Positions 25,125-34,771 are shown, counted from the first letter of the stretch. The stretch: 64,000 nucleotides of DNA from Arthrobacter sp. 260 (GCF_013116745.1 NZ_JABFOE010000001.1:469798-533797), one strand, 5' to 3'. Made by a program: numbers and translations. The notes: generated from the sequence alone by a model not told the origin.

Positions 25125-26440
25125 CCAGTGTCGCCACCGCCATCGAGCTTGTGACCCGTGAACAAGCACTGTCCCGTGAACAAGCACTGTCGCGTGAACA
25201 AGCATTGACCGGGCGCGCTACCACCTGCTCGCCCGCCCTCGCCAAGGACCCGTGGACGGTTGACCGGGAGGTGGCACCCACCTATGGGCCCGGCGCCTCG
25301 ATGGGTGACAGGGCTCCGGCCACCACGCCCCGGCAAGGGGAGCTGCCAGAGGAGTACCGCCTCGCCACCGACGCTGAGCTGGACGCGCGGATCCTGTCCG
25401 CGAAGGCCACGCTGGGGGACCGGGCAGTCATTCTCGGTCACTTTTATCAGCGGGACGAGGTGGTCAGGTACGCCGATTTCGTGGGAGATTCCTACCAGCT
25501 GGCACGAGCCGCCACCGAGAAGACAGCTGCGGAAGCGATCATCTTCTGCGGCGTCCACTTCATGGCCGAGACTGCCGACATGCTCTCCCGGCCTGAGCAG
25601 GCGGTCATCCTTCCCAACCTCGCTGCCGGCTGCTCGATGGCCGATATGGCCGATATCGACTCCGTGACCGATTGCTGGGAGGACCTGGCGGAGTTGTTCG
25701 GGACCGAGCCCGACGCCGACGGGCGGGTCCCGGTCATCCCTGTCACCTATATGAACTCATCGGCCGCGCTCAAGGGGTTCTGCGGGCGGAACGGCGGTAT
25801 TGTCTGCACCTCCTCGAACGCGGCTGCAGTTCTTGAATGGGCGTTCGAGCGCGGGCAGCGTGTCCTGTTCTTCCCCGACCAGCACCTCGGCCGGAACACA
25901 GCCAAAGCCATGGGTGTGCCGCTGGAACAGATGCCCCTGTGGAACCCGCGCAAGCCGCTCGGCGGTAACAAGGAGGCCACCCTGCAGGACGCGAAAGTCA
26001 TCCTGTGGCACGGCTTCTGCTCCGTACACAAGAGGTTCTCGGTGAACCAGATCGACAAGGCCCGGGCCGAATTCCCTGGCGTCCGGGTGATCGTGCACCC
26101 GGAATGCCCCATGGAAGTGGTGGACGCAGCCGACGAGGCCGGCTCCACCGACTACATCCGCAAGGCAATCGAAGCCGCCGCACCGGGCACCACCTTCGCC
26201 GTCGGCACCGAAATCAACATGGTCAACCGGCTCGCTGCCCAGCACCCCGAACACACCATCTTTTGCCTGGACCCGGTGATCTGCCCCTGCTCCACCATGT
26301 ACCGGATCCACCCCGGCTATCTGGCCTGGGTTCTTGAGGCACTGGTCAACGGGAAGGTCCTGAATCAGATCACCGTCGATGAATCCGTGACGGCCCCGTC
26401 CCGGGTGGCACTTGAGCGTATGCTCGCCGTGCAGCCATGA
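25121..26440 (+). CDS. nadA: Quinolinate synthase NadA
   Basis: This 439-residue enzyme condenses iminoaspartate with dihydroxyacetone phosphate to quinolinate. It has the family motifs GHFYQRDEVV, FCGVHFMAETA, YMNSSAALKGFCG, IVHPECPMEVVDAADEAGST and FCLDPVICPC. The Cys residues in the second, fourth and fifth are the expected ligand region for the [4Fe-4S] cluster. The N-terminal 60 residues are an extension that includes three copies of a REQALS-like hexapeptide. It overlaps nrtR and nadB by 4 bases each. Confidence 0.95.
   Translation: MTSVATAIELVTREQALSREQALSREQALTGRATTCSPALAKDPWTVDREVAPTYGPGASMGDRAPATTPRQGELPEEYRLATDAELDARILSAKATLGDRAVILGHFYQRDEVVRYADFVGDSYQLARAATEKTAAEAIIFCGVHFMAETADMLSRPEQAVILPNLAAGCSMADMADIDSVTDCWEDLAELFGTEPDADGRVPVIPVTYMNSSAALKGFCGRNGGIVCTSSNAAAVLEWAFERGQRVLFFPDQHLGRNTAKAMGVPLEQMPLWNPRKPLGGNKEATLQDAKVILWHGFCSVHKRFSVNQIDKARAEFPGVRVIVHPECPMEVVDAADEAGSTDYIRKAIEAAAPGTTFAVGTEINMVNRLAAQHPEHTIFCLDPVICPCSTMYRIHPGYLAWVLEALVNGKVLNQITVDESVTAPSRVALERMLAVQP
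25156..25209 (+). repeat. Tandem 18-base repeat, three copies, inside nadA
   Basis: The unit CCGTGAACAAGCACTGTC occurs at 25156-25173 and 25174-25191 without change, and at 25192-25209 with three changes. Being a multiple of three it keeps the frame and encodes Arg-Glu-Gln-Ala-Leu-Ser repeats at residues 13-30 of NadA. Confidence 0.95.
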
Positions 26441-28017
26441 CCGCTGCACCGCTGGGGCGTGTCCTTGTGGTCGGCAGCGGTATCGCCGGTCTGTACGCCG
26501 CACTCTGCCTGCAACGGTCCAGCCCCCGTACGGCGGTCATCCTTGCCACCAAGGGAGAGCTGTGGCACAGCAACACCTGGCACGCACAGGGCGGGATCGC
26601 CGCGGTGCTTCCGAATCCTGCAGCGGGCCGGGACTCGGTTGCCGACCACATTGCCGACACCCTGGCAGCCGGCGGCGGGGCCTGCGTGCCGGATGCGGTT
26701 CAGGCCCTGTGTTCTGGGGCCGCCGACCACATAGCGGCTCTCCTGGACCTCGGTACACCCTTCGACCGCACTCCTGCTGGTGAGCTGGCCCTCGGCCGGG
26801 AGGCCGCCCACTCAGCGTCCCGCATCCTGCACGCTGGCGGTGACGCCACGGGGGCCGCCGTCGCCCGGGCGCTCATTGCTGCGGTCCTGCACAACCCCGG
26901 AATCGAGGTGCTGGACCACTGTTTCCTCGCCGATCTGCTCACCGAGGGGGCTGCGGAGCAGTCGGTACGCGGCGCGCTCCTCCTTCGGGAGGGTGAACCG
27001 ATCACCGTCGACGCCGACGCGGTGGTGCTCGCCACCGGGGGAGCGGGGCAACTGTTCGCCCACAACACCAACCCTTTGGTGGCCACCGGTGATGGGCTCG
27101 CCGCCGCCTGGCGTGCCGGTGCCGTCGTCAAGGACCTCGAGTTCTTCCAGTTTCATCCCACTGCCCTCGATGTCCCCGGCAACCTGCTGATTTCGGAAGC
27201 AGTCCGCGGCGAGGGTGCGGTGCTGCGGGACGCGTCGGGGAACCGTTTCATGAGCACCTATCACCCGGCAGCCGAGCTGGCGCCGCGGGATGTCATTTCC
27301 CGGAGCATTGCCCTGCACCTTCGGGACCGCGGTGAGGACCGGGTGTACCTCGACGCCACCGGGCTGGGGGCGGATTTCCTCGCCAGCCGGTTCCCGTCCC
27401 TGCACCGGCACACCGCCGCCCATGGCTTTGACTGGGCGGTCGACCCGCTGCCGGTAATCCCAGCCGCCCACTACTGGATGGGCGGAATCCAGACCGACCT
27501 CTGGGGGAGGACTTCGCTCCCGGGGCTCTACGCGATCGGCGAGGCCGCATGCACGGGAGTCCACGGCGCCAACCGCCTGGCGTCGAACTCATTGCTGGAG
27601 GGCCTTGTCTTCGCGGGCCGGGCTGTTGCCGCGATCACCTCCCAAGCGGTGACCTCCCACGCCCTGACCCCTGGCTGGCCCAGGTTCGCCGCGACAGGGC
27701 TCAGGTTTCCCGACGGCGAACGCAGGGAGGTCTGCGACCGCCGCACCCTGCAGCAGCTCATGAGTGACCACGCAGCGGTGACGCGCAGCGCGGCCGGCCT
27801 GCAGGTCGCCGCCAAACAGCTCGACCAGTTCGCCGGTGCGACCGGTTCTCCTGAGGAGCGCGAGACCGGCAACCTGCTGACGTCTGCCCGGTTGCTGGTC
27901 CATGCCGCTGCCGCGCGGGAAGAGTCCCTCGGCGCCCACTACCGCACCGATTTCCCGGGCCGCGCCGTCCACGGCAGCGCACCACACTCCACCGCCTTCC
28001 GAAGGTCACACCCATGA
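26437..28017 (+). CDS. nadB: L-aspartate oxidase NadB
   Basis: This 526-residue flavoprotein has the FAD-binding start RVLVVGSGIAGLYAAL, the substrate-site HAQGGIAAV, the ATGGAGQLF glycine motif, QFHPTALDVPG, SEAVRGEGAVL and the FAD-contact ACTGVHGANRLASNSLLEGLVF. It oxidises L-aspartate to iminoaspartate for NadA. Coupling to both neighbours is by ATGA overlaps. The sequence shows no truncation. Confidence 0.95.
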   Translation: MTAAPLGRVLVVGSGIAGLYAALCLQRSSPRTAVILATKGELWHSNTWHAQGGIAAVLPNPAAGRDSVADHIADTLAAGGGACVPDAVQALCSGAADHIAALLDLGTPFDRTPAGELALGREAAHSASRILHAGGDATGAAVARALIAAVLHNPGIEVLDHCFLADLLTEGAAEQSVRGALLLREGEPITVDADAVVLATGGAGQLFAHNTNPLVATGDGLAAAWRAGAVVKDLEFFQFHPTALDVPGNLLISEAVRGEGAVLRDASGNRFMSTYHPAAELAPRDVISRSIALHLRDRGEDRVYLDATGLGADFLASRFPSLHRHTAAHGFDWAVDPLPVIPAAHYWMGGIQTDLWGRTSLPGLYAIGEAACTGVHGANRLASNSLLEGLVFAGRAVAAITSQAVTSHALTPGWPRFAATGLRFPDGERREVCDRRTLQQLMSDHAAVTRSAAGLQVAAKQLDQFAGATGSPEERETGNLLTSARLLVHAAAAREESLGAHYRTDFPGRAVHGSAPHSTAFRRSHP

Positions 28018-28934
28018 ACCAGCCGACCGGTCAGCCGGCAACGCCCGACGTCGACCGCATCGTAGCCGCAGCGCTCGCCGAAGACGCGCCCTGGGGCGAC
28101 ATCACGTCGGAGACCCTGATCCCCCCGTCGGCCTCCGCCGAAGCCTCGATCGTCGCCCGGGAGGCGGGAGTCTTCTGTGGCCAGCAGGTCATTGAGGCAG
28201 CGCTACGACTGACCGACCAGCGCGCCAGCGTGCGGTTCCTGGTCGCGGACGGGGAGCCCTTCGACGAGGGCGCCGTCCTGGCCGTCCTGTCGGGACCCGC
28301 GCGGTCACTGCTGCGGGCCGAACGGGTGGCGCTGAACCTGGCGCAACGGCTCAGCGGTATCGCCACCCTCACCGCCCGATTCGTCGCCGAGGTGGAGGGT
28401 ACCCGCGCCCGGATCGTCGACACCCGCAAAACCACCCCCGGGCTGCGGGTGCTGGAACGGTACGCGGTCCGCTGCGGGGGAGGCTTCAACCACCGGTTCA
28501 GCCTGTCCGACGCCGTGATGGCCAAGGACAACCATCTGGCCCTCCTGACCCGCGGCGGCGCCATCGGGTTGACCGAGGCGCTCAGGGCAGCGAAGTCCCG
28601 GCTTCCCCACACTATCCATTTCGAGGTGGAGGTGGACCGGATCGACCAGATCGAGCCCGTGCTCGCCGCGGGGGTGGACACGATCATGCTCGACAACTTC
28701 TCGCTGGCCGAGCTGGCCGAGGGAGTGCAACGCGTGGCAGGGCGTGCACTGGTTGAAGCCAGCGGCAACGTCCGGCTCGACACCGTCGGCGCGATCGCCC
28801 ACACCGGGGTGGACATCATCTCCTCCGGGGCACTGACCCACAGCGTCCACGCCCTCGATCTGGGACTCGATCTCGACCTGGGACTCGATCTCGACCTGGA
28901 CCGGGACCATGACGTCCCAGGGGGCGCCCGGTGA
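28014..28934 (+). CDS. nadC: Nicotinate-nucleotide pyrophosphorylase (quinolinate phosphoribosyltransferase) NadC
   Basis: The 306-residue enzyme converts quinolinate and PRPP to nicotinate mononucleotide. It has the EDAPWGDITSE start, RVALNLAQRLSGIATLT, DTRKTTPGLRVLERYAV with the phosphate-binding KTTPG, and the barrel segments DNHLALL and DTIMLDNFS. The last about 20 residues are Leu/Asp repeats encoded by an 18-base DNA repeat and lie beyond the conserved end of the family. It overlaps nadB and the cysteine desulfurase gene by 4 bases. Confidence 0.95.
   Translation: MNQPTGQPATPDVDRIVAAALAEDAPWGDITSETLIPPSASAEASIVAREAGVFCGQQVIEAALRLTDQRASVRFLVADGEPFDEGAVLAVLSGPARSLLRAERVALNLAQRLSGIATLTARFVAEVEGTRARIVDTRKTTPGLRVLERYAVRCGGGFNHRFSLSDAVMAKDNHLALLTRGGAIGLTEALRAAKSRLPHTIHFEVEVDRIDQIEPVLAAGVDTIMLDNFSLAELAEGVQRVAGRALVEASGNVRLDTVGAIAHTGVDIISSGALTHSVHALDLGLDLDLGLDLDLDRDHDVPGGAR
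28860..28895 (+). repeat. Tandem 18-base repeat, two copies, at the 3' end of nadC
   Basis: The unit CTGGGACTCGATCTCGAC occurs at 28860-28877 and 28878-28895 without change, flanked by partial copies. It encodes a Leu-Gly-Leu-Asp-Leu-Asp repeat near the C-terminus of NadC. Confidence 0.95.
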
Positions 28935-30079
28935 TTTACCTGGATGCCGCCGCCACCGCACCGGTCCGCCAGGAAGTCCTGGAGGCAATGTGGCCTCTGT
29001 TGACCTCGGAGTTCGGCAACCCCTCCAGTCACCACGGTCCGGGCGAGACGGCCGCCGCTGCGTTGAGTAATGCCCGGAAGAGCGCCGCGCGGGTCCTGGG
29101 GTGCCGCCCCGGTGAACTCACCTTCACCTCGGGTGGGACCGAAGCCAACAACCTTGCCCTGAAAGGCATTGCGCTCGCCTCGCCCGGCGACCGGCACATC
29201 GTCACCAGCGCCATCGAGCATCCCGCTGTCCTGGAAACCCTCGACTACCTGCACCGTCTCCACGGCTTCAGGATCACCGTGCTCCCGGTCTCCGCCACCG
29301 GGCTCGTCGACCCCGACGGCCTGAGCGACGCACTGACCCCCGGCACCACCTCCTGCTCCATCATGTACGCGAACAACGAGGTGGGCACGGTCCAGAACAT
29401 CAGGGCGCTCGCCGACCGGTGCGCAGCGGCCGGCGTGCCCTTCCACACAGACGCGGTGCAGGCTGGGGGCTGGCTGCCGCTCAGTGTCGCGGACCTGGGC
29501 GTCGACGCTCTCACGCTGTCCGGCCACAAGCTGGGGGCACCCAAGGGGACCGGCCTGCTGTATGTCAGGTCCCGGATTCCGCTGGAACCACTGATTCACG
29601 GTGGCGGGCAGGAGCGCGGACGCCGGTCAGGAACCGAGAATGTCGCAGGAGCCGTGGGGTTCGCCGTCGCGCTTGGCCGCGCGCAGGGGGAGCGGGACGA
29701 GGCCGTCGCAGCCGCCACAACTCAGCGGGACTACCTGATCAGACACGTGCTGGACACGGTCCCGGGAGCGATCCTGACCGGGGACCGGGCACAACGCCTG
29801 CCCAACCTTGCATCGTTCTGCTTCCCCGGGACCAGCGGCGAGTCAGTCCTCCTGGAACTGGAACGTCGAGGGGTTGTGTGTTCCAGCGGCTCAGCCTGCG
29901 CCGCGGGCAGTGACGAACCTTCCGCCGTCCTGCTGGCCCTGGGTATCGACCGGGAAACCGCTCAGACCGCCGTACGCTTCTCCTGGACGTCTGCCACCAC
30001 CGAACGCGACATGGCCCTGGCCGCGCGGGCCGTGACTGCGGCTGTTGCCACCGTCAGGGGATTGGGGCGCCCGGCGTAA
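28931..30079 (+). CDS. Cysteine desulfurase (NifS/IscS-like), nad operon
   Basis: This 382-residue PLP enzyme has AATAPVRQEVLEAM, GTEANNLALKG, ITSAIEHPAVLETL-type His region, the PLP-lysine LSGHKLGAPKGTG and the catalytic-cysteine loop CSSGSACAAG. The short loop suggests a class I NifS/IscS-like enzyme. The GTG start overlaps nadC by 4 bases. Its place in the nad operon suggests it supplies sulphur for the NadA [4Fe-4S] cluster, as known for NadA-linked desulfurases in other bacteria. Confidence 0.88.
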   Translation: MIYLDAAATAPVRQEVLEAMWPLLTSEFGNPSSHHGPGETAAAALSNARKSAARVLGCRPGELTFTSGGTEANNLALKGIALASPGDRHIVTSAIEHPAVLETLDYLHRLHGFRITVLPVSATGLVDPDGLSDALTPGTTSCSIMYANNEVGTVQNIRALADRCAAAGVPFHTDAVQAGGWLPLSVADLGVDALTLSGHKLGAPKGTGLLYVRSRIPLEPLIHGGGQERGRRSGTENVAGAVGFAVALGRAQGERDEAVAAATTQRDYLIRHVLDTVPGAILTGDRAQRLPNLASFCFPGTSGESVLLELERRGVVCSSGSACAAGSDEPSAVLLALGIDRETAQTAVRFSWTSATTERDMALAARAVTAAVATVRGLGRPA

Positions 30080-30121
30080 TCTGGCAGAACCCGCCAGTTC
30101 CGGCATACTACAGTTAAAAGG

Positions 30122-31096
30122 GTGACTTCTTCAGCCCCCACCCCCGTGAAGCCCGCTCCCTCTGTCCGGTCCAGCCTTGCCCACGTGATCCGTGGTGCGC
30201 TGATCGGGATCGTCGAACTGGTGCCGGGGGTCTCCGGCGGCACCGTCGCGCTGGTCCTGGGCATCTTCGACCGGCTGATCTCCTCGGCCAACCACCTGAT
30301 CCGCGGCGTTGTCCGATTCACCCTCAGGCGCCAGGGGCGCAGCGCGGCCCATCACCTCTCTGGCGTCGAATGGGCGCTCGTCGTGCCGTTGGTTATCGGT
30401 ATGTTCTTCGCCCTGTTCACGCTGTCCGGTCCCCTGCACGCTTTCGTCGAGGGCCAGCCGACCATCTCGAGTGCACTGTTCCTCGGGATGGTGACGGCCA
30501 GCCTGCTCGTGCCCATCTCGATGGCTCTGGATGCGGGACCAATCACCCGGGCCACCCTGGTGGGCGGTCCGGTGGTCGTGTTGCTCGTGGCGGGTGCCGC
30601 GTTCTGGCTACTGGGCCTGCCCGCTCTGCAGGTGCAGGAGCCCGCGTGGTGGGTCCTGGTGCTGAGCGGTGCTGCCGCGGTGTGTGCCCTGGCCCTGCCG
30701 GGTCTGTCCGGCTCCTTCATCCTGCTGACTTTCGGCATGTACGAACCCACTCTCGAGGCAGTGAGCGAACGGGATTTTGGTTACCTGGCCCTCTTCGCCG
30801 GTGGCGCCGTCCTGGGGCTGGCCTCGATTGTCCAGCTTCTCGCGTACCTCTTGCGGGTGCACCGGCGGGCGGTCCTACTGGTTGCCACCGGCCTGATCCT
30901 CGGTTCGCTCCGGGCGCTGTGGCCCTGGCAGGACAACAGTGTACTTCTGGCGCCCGACGGCGACTGGCTGGCTCCGCTGCTGGCCGCTCTCGGGGGTGCA
31001 GCGGTGGTCCTGCTCCTCTGGTCACGGGAACGCCGAGGGAACGCCGTCGCCGCTTCCCTCCAGGAGCCGGGTCCTTCCCGCGGTGAGCCTTTCTAG
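30122..31096 (+). CDS. DUF368-family membrane protein (PopT-like undecaprenyl phosphate transporter)
   Basis: The 324-residue protein has about eight membrane segments and the family hallmark GIVELVPGVSGGTVALVLGIFDRLI near the N-terminus, mirrored later by LALPGLSGSFILLTFGMYE. DUF368 proteins have been linked to recycling of undecaprenyl phosphate across the membrane (PopT). The GTG start is 42 bases after the desulfurase stop, so it may be read through from the nad operon, though no functional link is known. Confidence 0.85.
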   Translation: MTSSAPTPVKPAPSVRSSLAHVIRGALIGIVELVPGVSGGTVALVLGIFDRLISSANHLIRGVVRFTLRRQGRSAAHHLSGVEWALVVPLVIGMFFALFTLSGPLHAFVEGQPTISSALFLGMVTASLLVPISMALDAGPITRATLVGGPVVVLLVAGAAFWLLGLPALQVQEPAWWVLVLSGAAAVCALALPGLSGSFILLTFGMYEPTLEAVSERDFGYLALFAGGAVLGLASIVQLLAYLLRVHRRAVLLVATGLILGSLRALWPWQDNSVLLAPDGDWLAPLLAALGGAAVVLLLWSRERRGNAVAASLQEPGPSRGEPF

Positions 31097-31129
31097 CAGC
31101 CGCCCCAGCTAACCGTGGTCCCGCCCCGG

Positions 31130-32029
31130 CTAGCTCGTCGCATCTTCGATGTCCCGAGCTGGTGTGTTCGCCAGGATCCATGCCACGGCTTCCGGGTCCT
31201 CGATGTGGGCGAAATGTCCGGTACCCGCCAGCACCTGCGCCCGGGCACGGGGGAGCAGCCGTGCCAGTTCGTCCATCTCCGAAGCCGGTGTGAAGACATC
31301 CCGTTCGCCCCGCAACAACACCTGGGTGCCGCCGGCCGCCTTCCAGTGGGCGAAGTCGAAGTGCTCCAGCGCCTCCGCCGCTACCGCAAACGCGGCCGGT
31401 CGGGCGTCGGTGGCGAGAGCGGTGACCACCGGCCCGGTCAGGGCCGAGGGACTGACCACGAATGGCCGCAGCACCAGCCTGAGCAGCCCAAGGCGGCGCA
31501 CCATCGCCACCAGCGGCGGTCCCAGCTTCCCGGTGAGTTCAAGAAACCTCATAATGGTCTTCATCCCGAGCAGCGGTCCCATCGGGTGAAGGTTCCGCCA
31601 GGGGTGGCGAAGGGCCTGTGCCGCGACCAACGCCGTCGGAGAGAGCACCACCACCGTAAGGGTCCGGTCCGGCTCAACGGTCGCGACCTCGAGCGCCGGC
31701 ACAGCGCCCATGGAGTGCCCGAAAAGCCGCCACTGCCGGTATCCCGCCAGCGTGAGAACCTCCACCACCGCCGCGGCCTGCGCCTCGATGGTGAATCCTC
31801 CGATGCCCGGAGAGTCACCCCACCCGGGCAGGTCGATCACCACGGTGTCGACGTCGGTTGGGAAATTCCGGGCCGCCTGCAGTTCCCTGAATGTCCGCCA
31901 CGAACCAGCGGCACCGTGCAGCAGAACCCAAGGTGGAGCGTCCACACCGGCAGTCCTGGAGATCCGGACGCGCACCGGACCCAGCGCTGTCGGGAAAGCT
32001 GCCGAGGTATGTGAGGGGTCGGGGGTCAT
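31130..32029 (-). CDS. Alpha/beta hydrolase
   Basis: This 299-residue alpha/beta-hydrolase fold protein shows VLLHGAAGSW, VIDLPGWGDSPG, the nucleophile elbow GHSMGA, and a C-terminal GTGHFAHIEDPEAVAW with the catalytic His. The Asp in RGERDVFTPAS completes the triad. The substrate is unknown. Its end converges on the DUF368 gene and it is divergent from a lipoprotein gene. Confidence 0.82.
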   Translation of the reverse strand: MTPDPSHTSAAFPTALGPVRVRISRTAGVDAPPWVLLHGAAGSWRTFRELQAARNFPTDVDTVVIDLPGWGDSPGIGGFTIEAQAAAVVEVLTLAGYRQWRLFGHSMGAVPALEVATVEPDRTLTVVVLSPTALVAAQALRHPWRNLHPMGPLLGMKTIMRFLELTGKLGPPLVAMVRRLGLLRLVLRPFVVSPSALTGPVVTALATDARPAAFAVAAEALEHFDFAHWKAAGGTQVLLRGERDVFTPASEMDELARLLPRARAQVLAGTGHFAHIEDPEAVAWILANTPARDIEDATS

Positions 32030-32150
32030 AGGGGTAATTCTCCACGGCGGCCGGGGCGGATGGCTCCTCGGGTGAGGTGCCTCACTGAAGGGACGTGACT
32101 AGGTAGACTCGGATCACAGGCCCTGACCTCCGACACCAAAGGACACACAG

Positions 32151-32936
32151 ATGAGTCGATCACGGTCAACCACGCGGGTGGTGTCAGCCGGTGCGTTACT
32201 GCTGGCCGCCTCGCTGACGGTCTCGGGCTGCACCGGCGTCGAGATCGGGGACCGGCCAGTGCAGTCCGCTGAACCGTCGTCGGACGCCAGCTCCGCCGCC
32301 CCGGAAGCGACCGCCGAGCAGGAGCCAGTGCCGACAGTCGCCCCCCGTCCGGCGCCCGACGACGACTGGCAGGTCTTCACCGACCCGGCAGCCCTCGTGA
32401 GCTTCGAACTACCGCCAGATTGGACCGTCGAGCCGATCGAGGATCCGGGTGACGGTTTTGGGCCCGAGTCGATCCACTTCGCCGTCGATAACGCCGACGG
32501 CGACCCGATGGCGGAGCTACACACCGGAATCACGCCCGTGGAGCAGGACTGCGATCCGGACAACGCCAGCCCCTACACGGTAATCCTCAGCCAGCCGGTG
32601 GACCTGCCGTCCACCGCCGAGGCTGAGCAGTCAATCGACCCGCGGCTGGTGGTGCGGCTGATTGAGGGCTACCGGTTCTTCAGCTCGTTCGGGGTGACCG
32701 ATGTGGTGGGGGGTGCCGACGGCGCGGCCTGCGAGCTGTACAACACGGTTCAGGGTCCCGAACACGTGGGGCTCTACTCCTTCGGGGACGCGATCTCTTT
32801 CACGGCCTTGACGCCCGAACAGGTAGGATCCCGGACGGCGTCGTTCGACACCATCGCGGACGCCGAGGAGTTCTTCGACTCCGACCAGTTCTCTGCGGTG
32901 CGCCGGATGATCGCCTCGCTCGAGGTGGCCCAGTAG
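32151..32936 (+). CDS. Secreted lipoprotein of unknown function
   Basis: The 261-residue protein has an Arg-rich start, a hydrophobic signal region and the lipobox LTVSGC, so it should be lipid-anchored at Cys27. A Ser/Ala/Glu/Pro-rich linker follows, then a mixed domain of about 180 residues (starting WQVFTDPAALVSFELPPDWTV) that recalls PsbP/LpqN-type folds. Two further Cys could form a disulphide. I do not recognise a specific function. Confidence 0.75.
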   Translation: MSRSRSTTRVVSAGALLLAASLTVSGCTGVEIGDRPVQSAEPSSDASSAAPEATAEQEPVPTVAPRPAPDDDWQVFTDPAALVSFELPPDWTVEPIEDPGDGFGPESIHFAVDNADGDPMAELHTGITPVEQDCDPDNASPYTVILSQPVDLPSTAEAEQSIDPRLVVRLIEGYRFFSSFGVTDVVGGADGAACELYNTVQGPEHVGLYSFGDAISFTALTPEQVGSRTASFDTIADAEEFFDSDQFSAVRRMIASLEVAQ

Positions 32937-32946
32937 CGCTGGGGTC

Positions 32947-33864
32947 TCAGGCCGCCGGCAGATTGGGGAACGTGACCCCGGTCATCGCGGCGCTGACCTC
33001 CCACAGCCTGCCCGCCACCTCTGGGTCTAGGACCTTCGGCTCCGGTGCCACGAGGACCGCGTTGCCCCGGGTCTCCCCGGGTCCATCCGGTCCCGAGTAG
33101 TCGCCGCCGCTGGCCAGTGGGGCGGTGGCCGCCCGGAGGATGGGCAACGCACCAGCGATGTCGGACTGGCCGAACAGTTTGAAGAATCCGCCCAGCACGT
33201 CGAGCACCGGGGTGGTTCCCATACCGGCGGTGAGGTTGGTGTTGGACAGGCCCGGATGCGCAGCGACCGCCAGCAGTTGCTCACCGGTTGCCCTGACCCG
33301 GCGATCCAGCTCCATGGTGAAGTACAGATTGGCGATCTTGCTCTGGCTGTAGGCAGTCCACCGGCGATACCTGACGGTCGAGTTCAGGTCGTCGAAGTTA
33401 ATGGAACCACGCTTGTGGGCCAGGCTGGACACCGACACCACCCGCGGCGACTCGGCCGCCCGCAACCGCTCCAACAGGAGGCCGGTGAGGGCGAAGTGAC
33501 CCAGATGGTTGATGCCGAATTGCTGCTCGAAGCCATCCTCGGTGACGGTCCGTGGTGTCGCCATCACCCCGGCGTTGTTGATCAGCAGGTCCAGCGGCTC
33601 GGTCCAGTCCTCGGCGAAGCGCCGCACCGAGGCCAGCGACGCAAGATCGAGGATCCTCAGTTCGGCGGACGCACCGGGAACCCGTGAGCGAACTGTCTCG
33701 AGCGCCTGCGCGCCACGGGACTCGCTGCGGCAGGCCAAGGTGACCCGGGCGCCCCGTCGGGCCAGGGCGATGGCTGTCTGCAAGCCGAGGCCACTGTTGG
33801 CTCCGGTGATCACCACTGTGCGACCGTCAAGGTCGCGGGTCTGGAGCTGAGGAGTGGAATTCAC
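32947..33864 (-). CDS. Short-chain dehydrogenase/reductase
   Basis: The 305-residue SDR has TGANSGLG, LLINNAGVMATP, a conserved Ser region (VVSVSSLAH) and YSQSKIANLYF as the catalytic YxxxK. It is closest in layout to actinobacterial retinol-dehydrogenase-like SDRs and to the paralogue at 1403-2323. The substrate is unknown. It is divergent from the transglutaminase-like gene. Confidence 0.86.
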   Translation of the reverse strand: MNSTPQLQTRDLDGRTVVITGANSGLGLQTAIALARRGARVTLACRSESRGAQALETVRSRVPGASAELRILDLASLASVRRFAEDWTEPLDLLINNAGVMATPRTVTEDGFEQQFGINHLGHFALTGLLLERLRAAESPRVVSVSSLAHKRGSINFDDLNSTVRYRRWTAYSQSKIANLYFTMELDRRVRATGEQLLAVAAHPGLSNTNLTAGMGTTPVLDVLGGFFKLFGQSDIAGALPILRAATAPLASGGDYSGPDGPGETRGNAVLVAPEPKVLDPEVAGRLWEVSAAMTGVTFPNLPAA

Positions 33865-33967
33865 TAAGGAGCCTTCCTTGTTCTACGGTGGTGATAGCTT
33901 TCAGCATAGAGTCCGTATCCGGCCTTCCCGTGCACTGGCATCCCCACCCTTGATCAGGAGTACCCTC

Positions 33968-34771
33968 ATGCAGCGATCCGTGACTGCCCGTTTGACCGCC
34001 CAGACCCGCTCGGCGTCCTCACTCGTTTTCGCCCTGGCTGCCGTGCGCAACGAGGGGTACACCAGCTTTGAGGAGGACCTGTCGATCACGGTGAACGACG
34101 AGCCGGTCATCCCCGGGGAACTCGCTGACATTCATGGCGGCCGCCTGCACACCCTCAAGGTGGACGGCGAGGCGAGCATCGTGCTGGACTACCGGGCCAC
34201 GGTCACCGGGTTCGCGACCCCCGAGGACGTCTCGGAGGCTGATCTGATCCGCTATGTGCGCCCCAGCCGCTACTGCGAGTCCGACCGGCTGCTACCGACG
34301 TCGTACGCCGAATTTGGATCCCTGAGCGGCACCGAACTGCTGGGCGCCGTGCGGGAATGGGTGGGCAAGGAGCTGGCGTACGTCTCCGGCTCCTCCCGGC
34401 CCACCGACGGGGCGGTGGAAACCCTGCTGGGCCGCCGCGGCGTGTGCCGTGATTACGCGCACCTGGTGATCTCGCTGCTGCGCGCCAAGGACGTCCCCGC
34501 GCGCCTGGCGGCCGTGTATGCGCCGGGGCTCAGCCCCATGGACTTCCACGCCGTGGCGGAAGCATGGGTGGATGATGCGTGGCACGTTGTCGACGCCACG
34601 GGGCTGGCACCCCGCGAATCGCTGCTGCGCATTTCCACCGGCCGGGACGCCTCGGACACGGCGTTCCTCTCCACTGTCGGAGGAAGCCTGCAGCTCTCCT
34701 CAATGGAAGTGACAGCGGTGGTGGACTCACTCCCCATTGATCAGCCGGAGAAGCTCGTCCAGCTTCAGTAG
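33968..34771 (+). CDS. Transglutaminase-like domain protein
   Basis: From the ATG at 33968 (CAGGAG 8 bases upstream) the protein has 267 residues. The N-terminal half is beta-rich. The C-terminal half carries the papain-like triad: Cys in GRRGVCRDYAHL, His in MDFHAVAEAW and Asp in VVDATGLAP. Proteins of this class occur as cytosolic putative proteases or amidases in actinobacteria. No signal peptide is visible. The open frame upstream of 33968 overlaps the divergent SDR start and is unlikely to be translated. Confidence 0.82.
   Translation: MQRSVTARLTAQTRSASSLVFALAAVRNEGYTSFEEDLSITVNDEPVIPGELADIHGGRLHTLKVDGEASIVLDYRATVTGFATPEDVSEADLIRYVRPSRYCESDRLLPTSYAEFGSLSGTELLGAVREWVGKELAYVSGSSRPTDGAVETLLGRRGVCRDYAHLVISLLRAKDVPARLAAVYAPGLSPMDFHAVAEAWVDDAWHVVDATGLAPRESLLRISTGRDASDTAFLSTVGGSLQLSSMEVTAVVDSLPIDQPEKLVQLQ

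Noticed and set aside
25156..25209. Short tandem repeat considered as a CRISPR or origin iteron
   Set aside because: The units are directly adjacent with no spacers, are in frame inside nadA and lie away from dnaA or replication genes.
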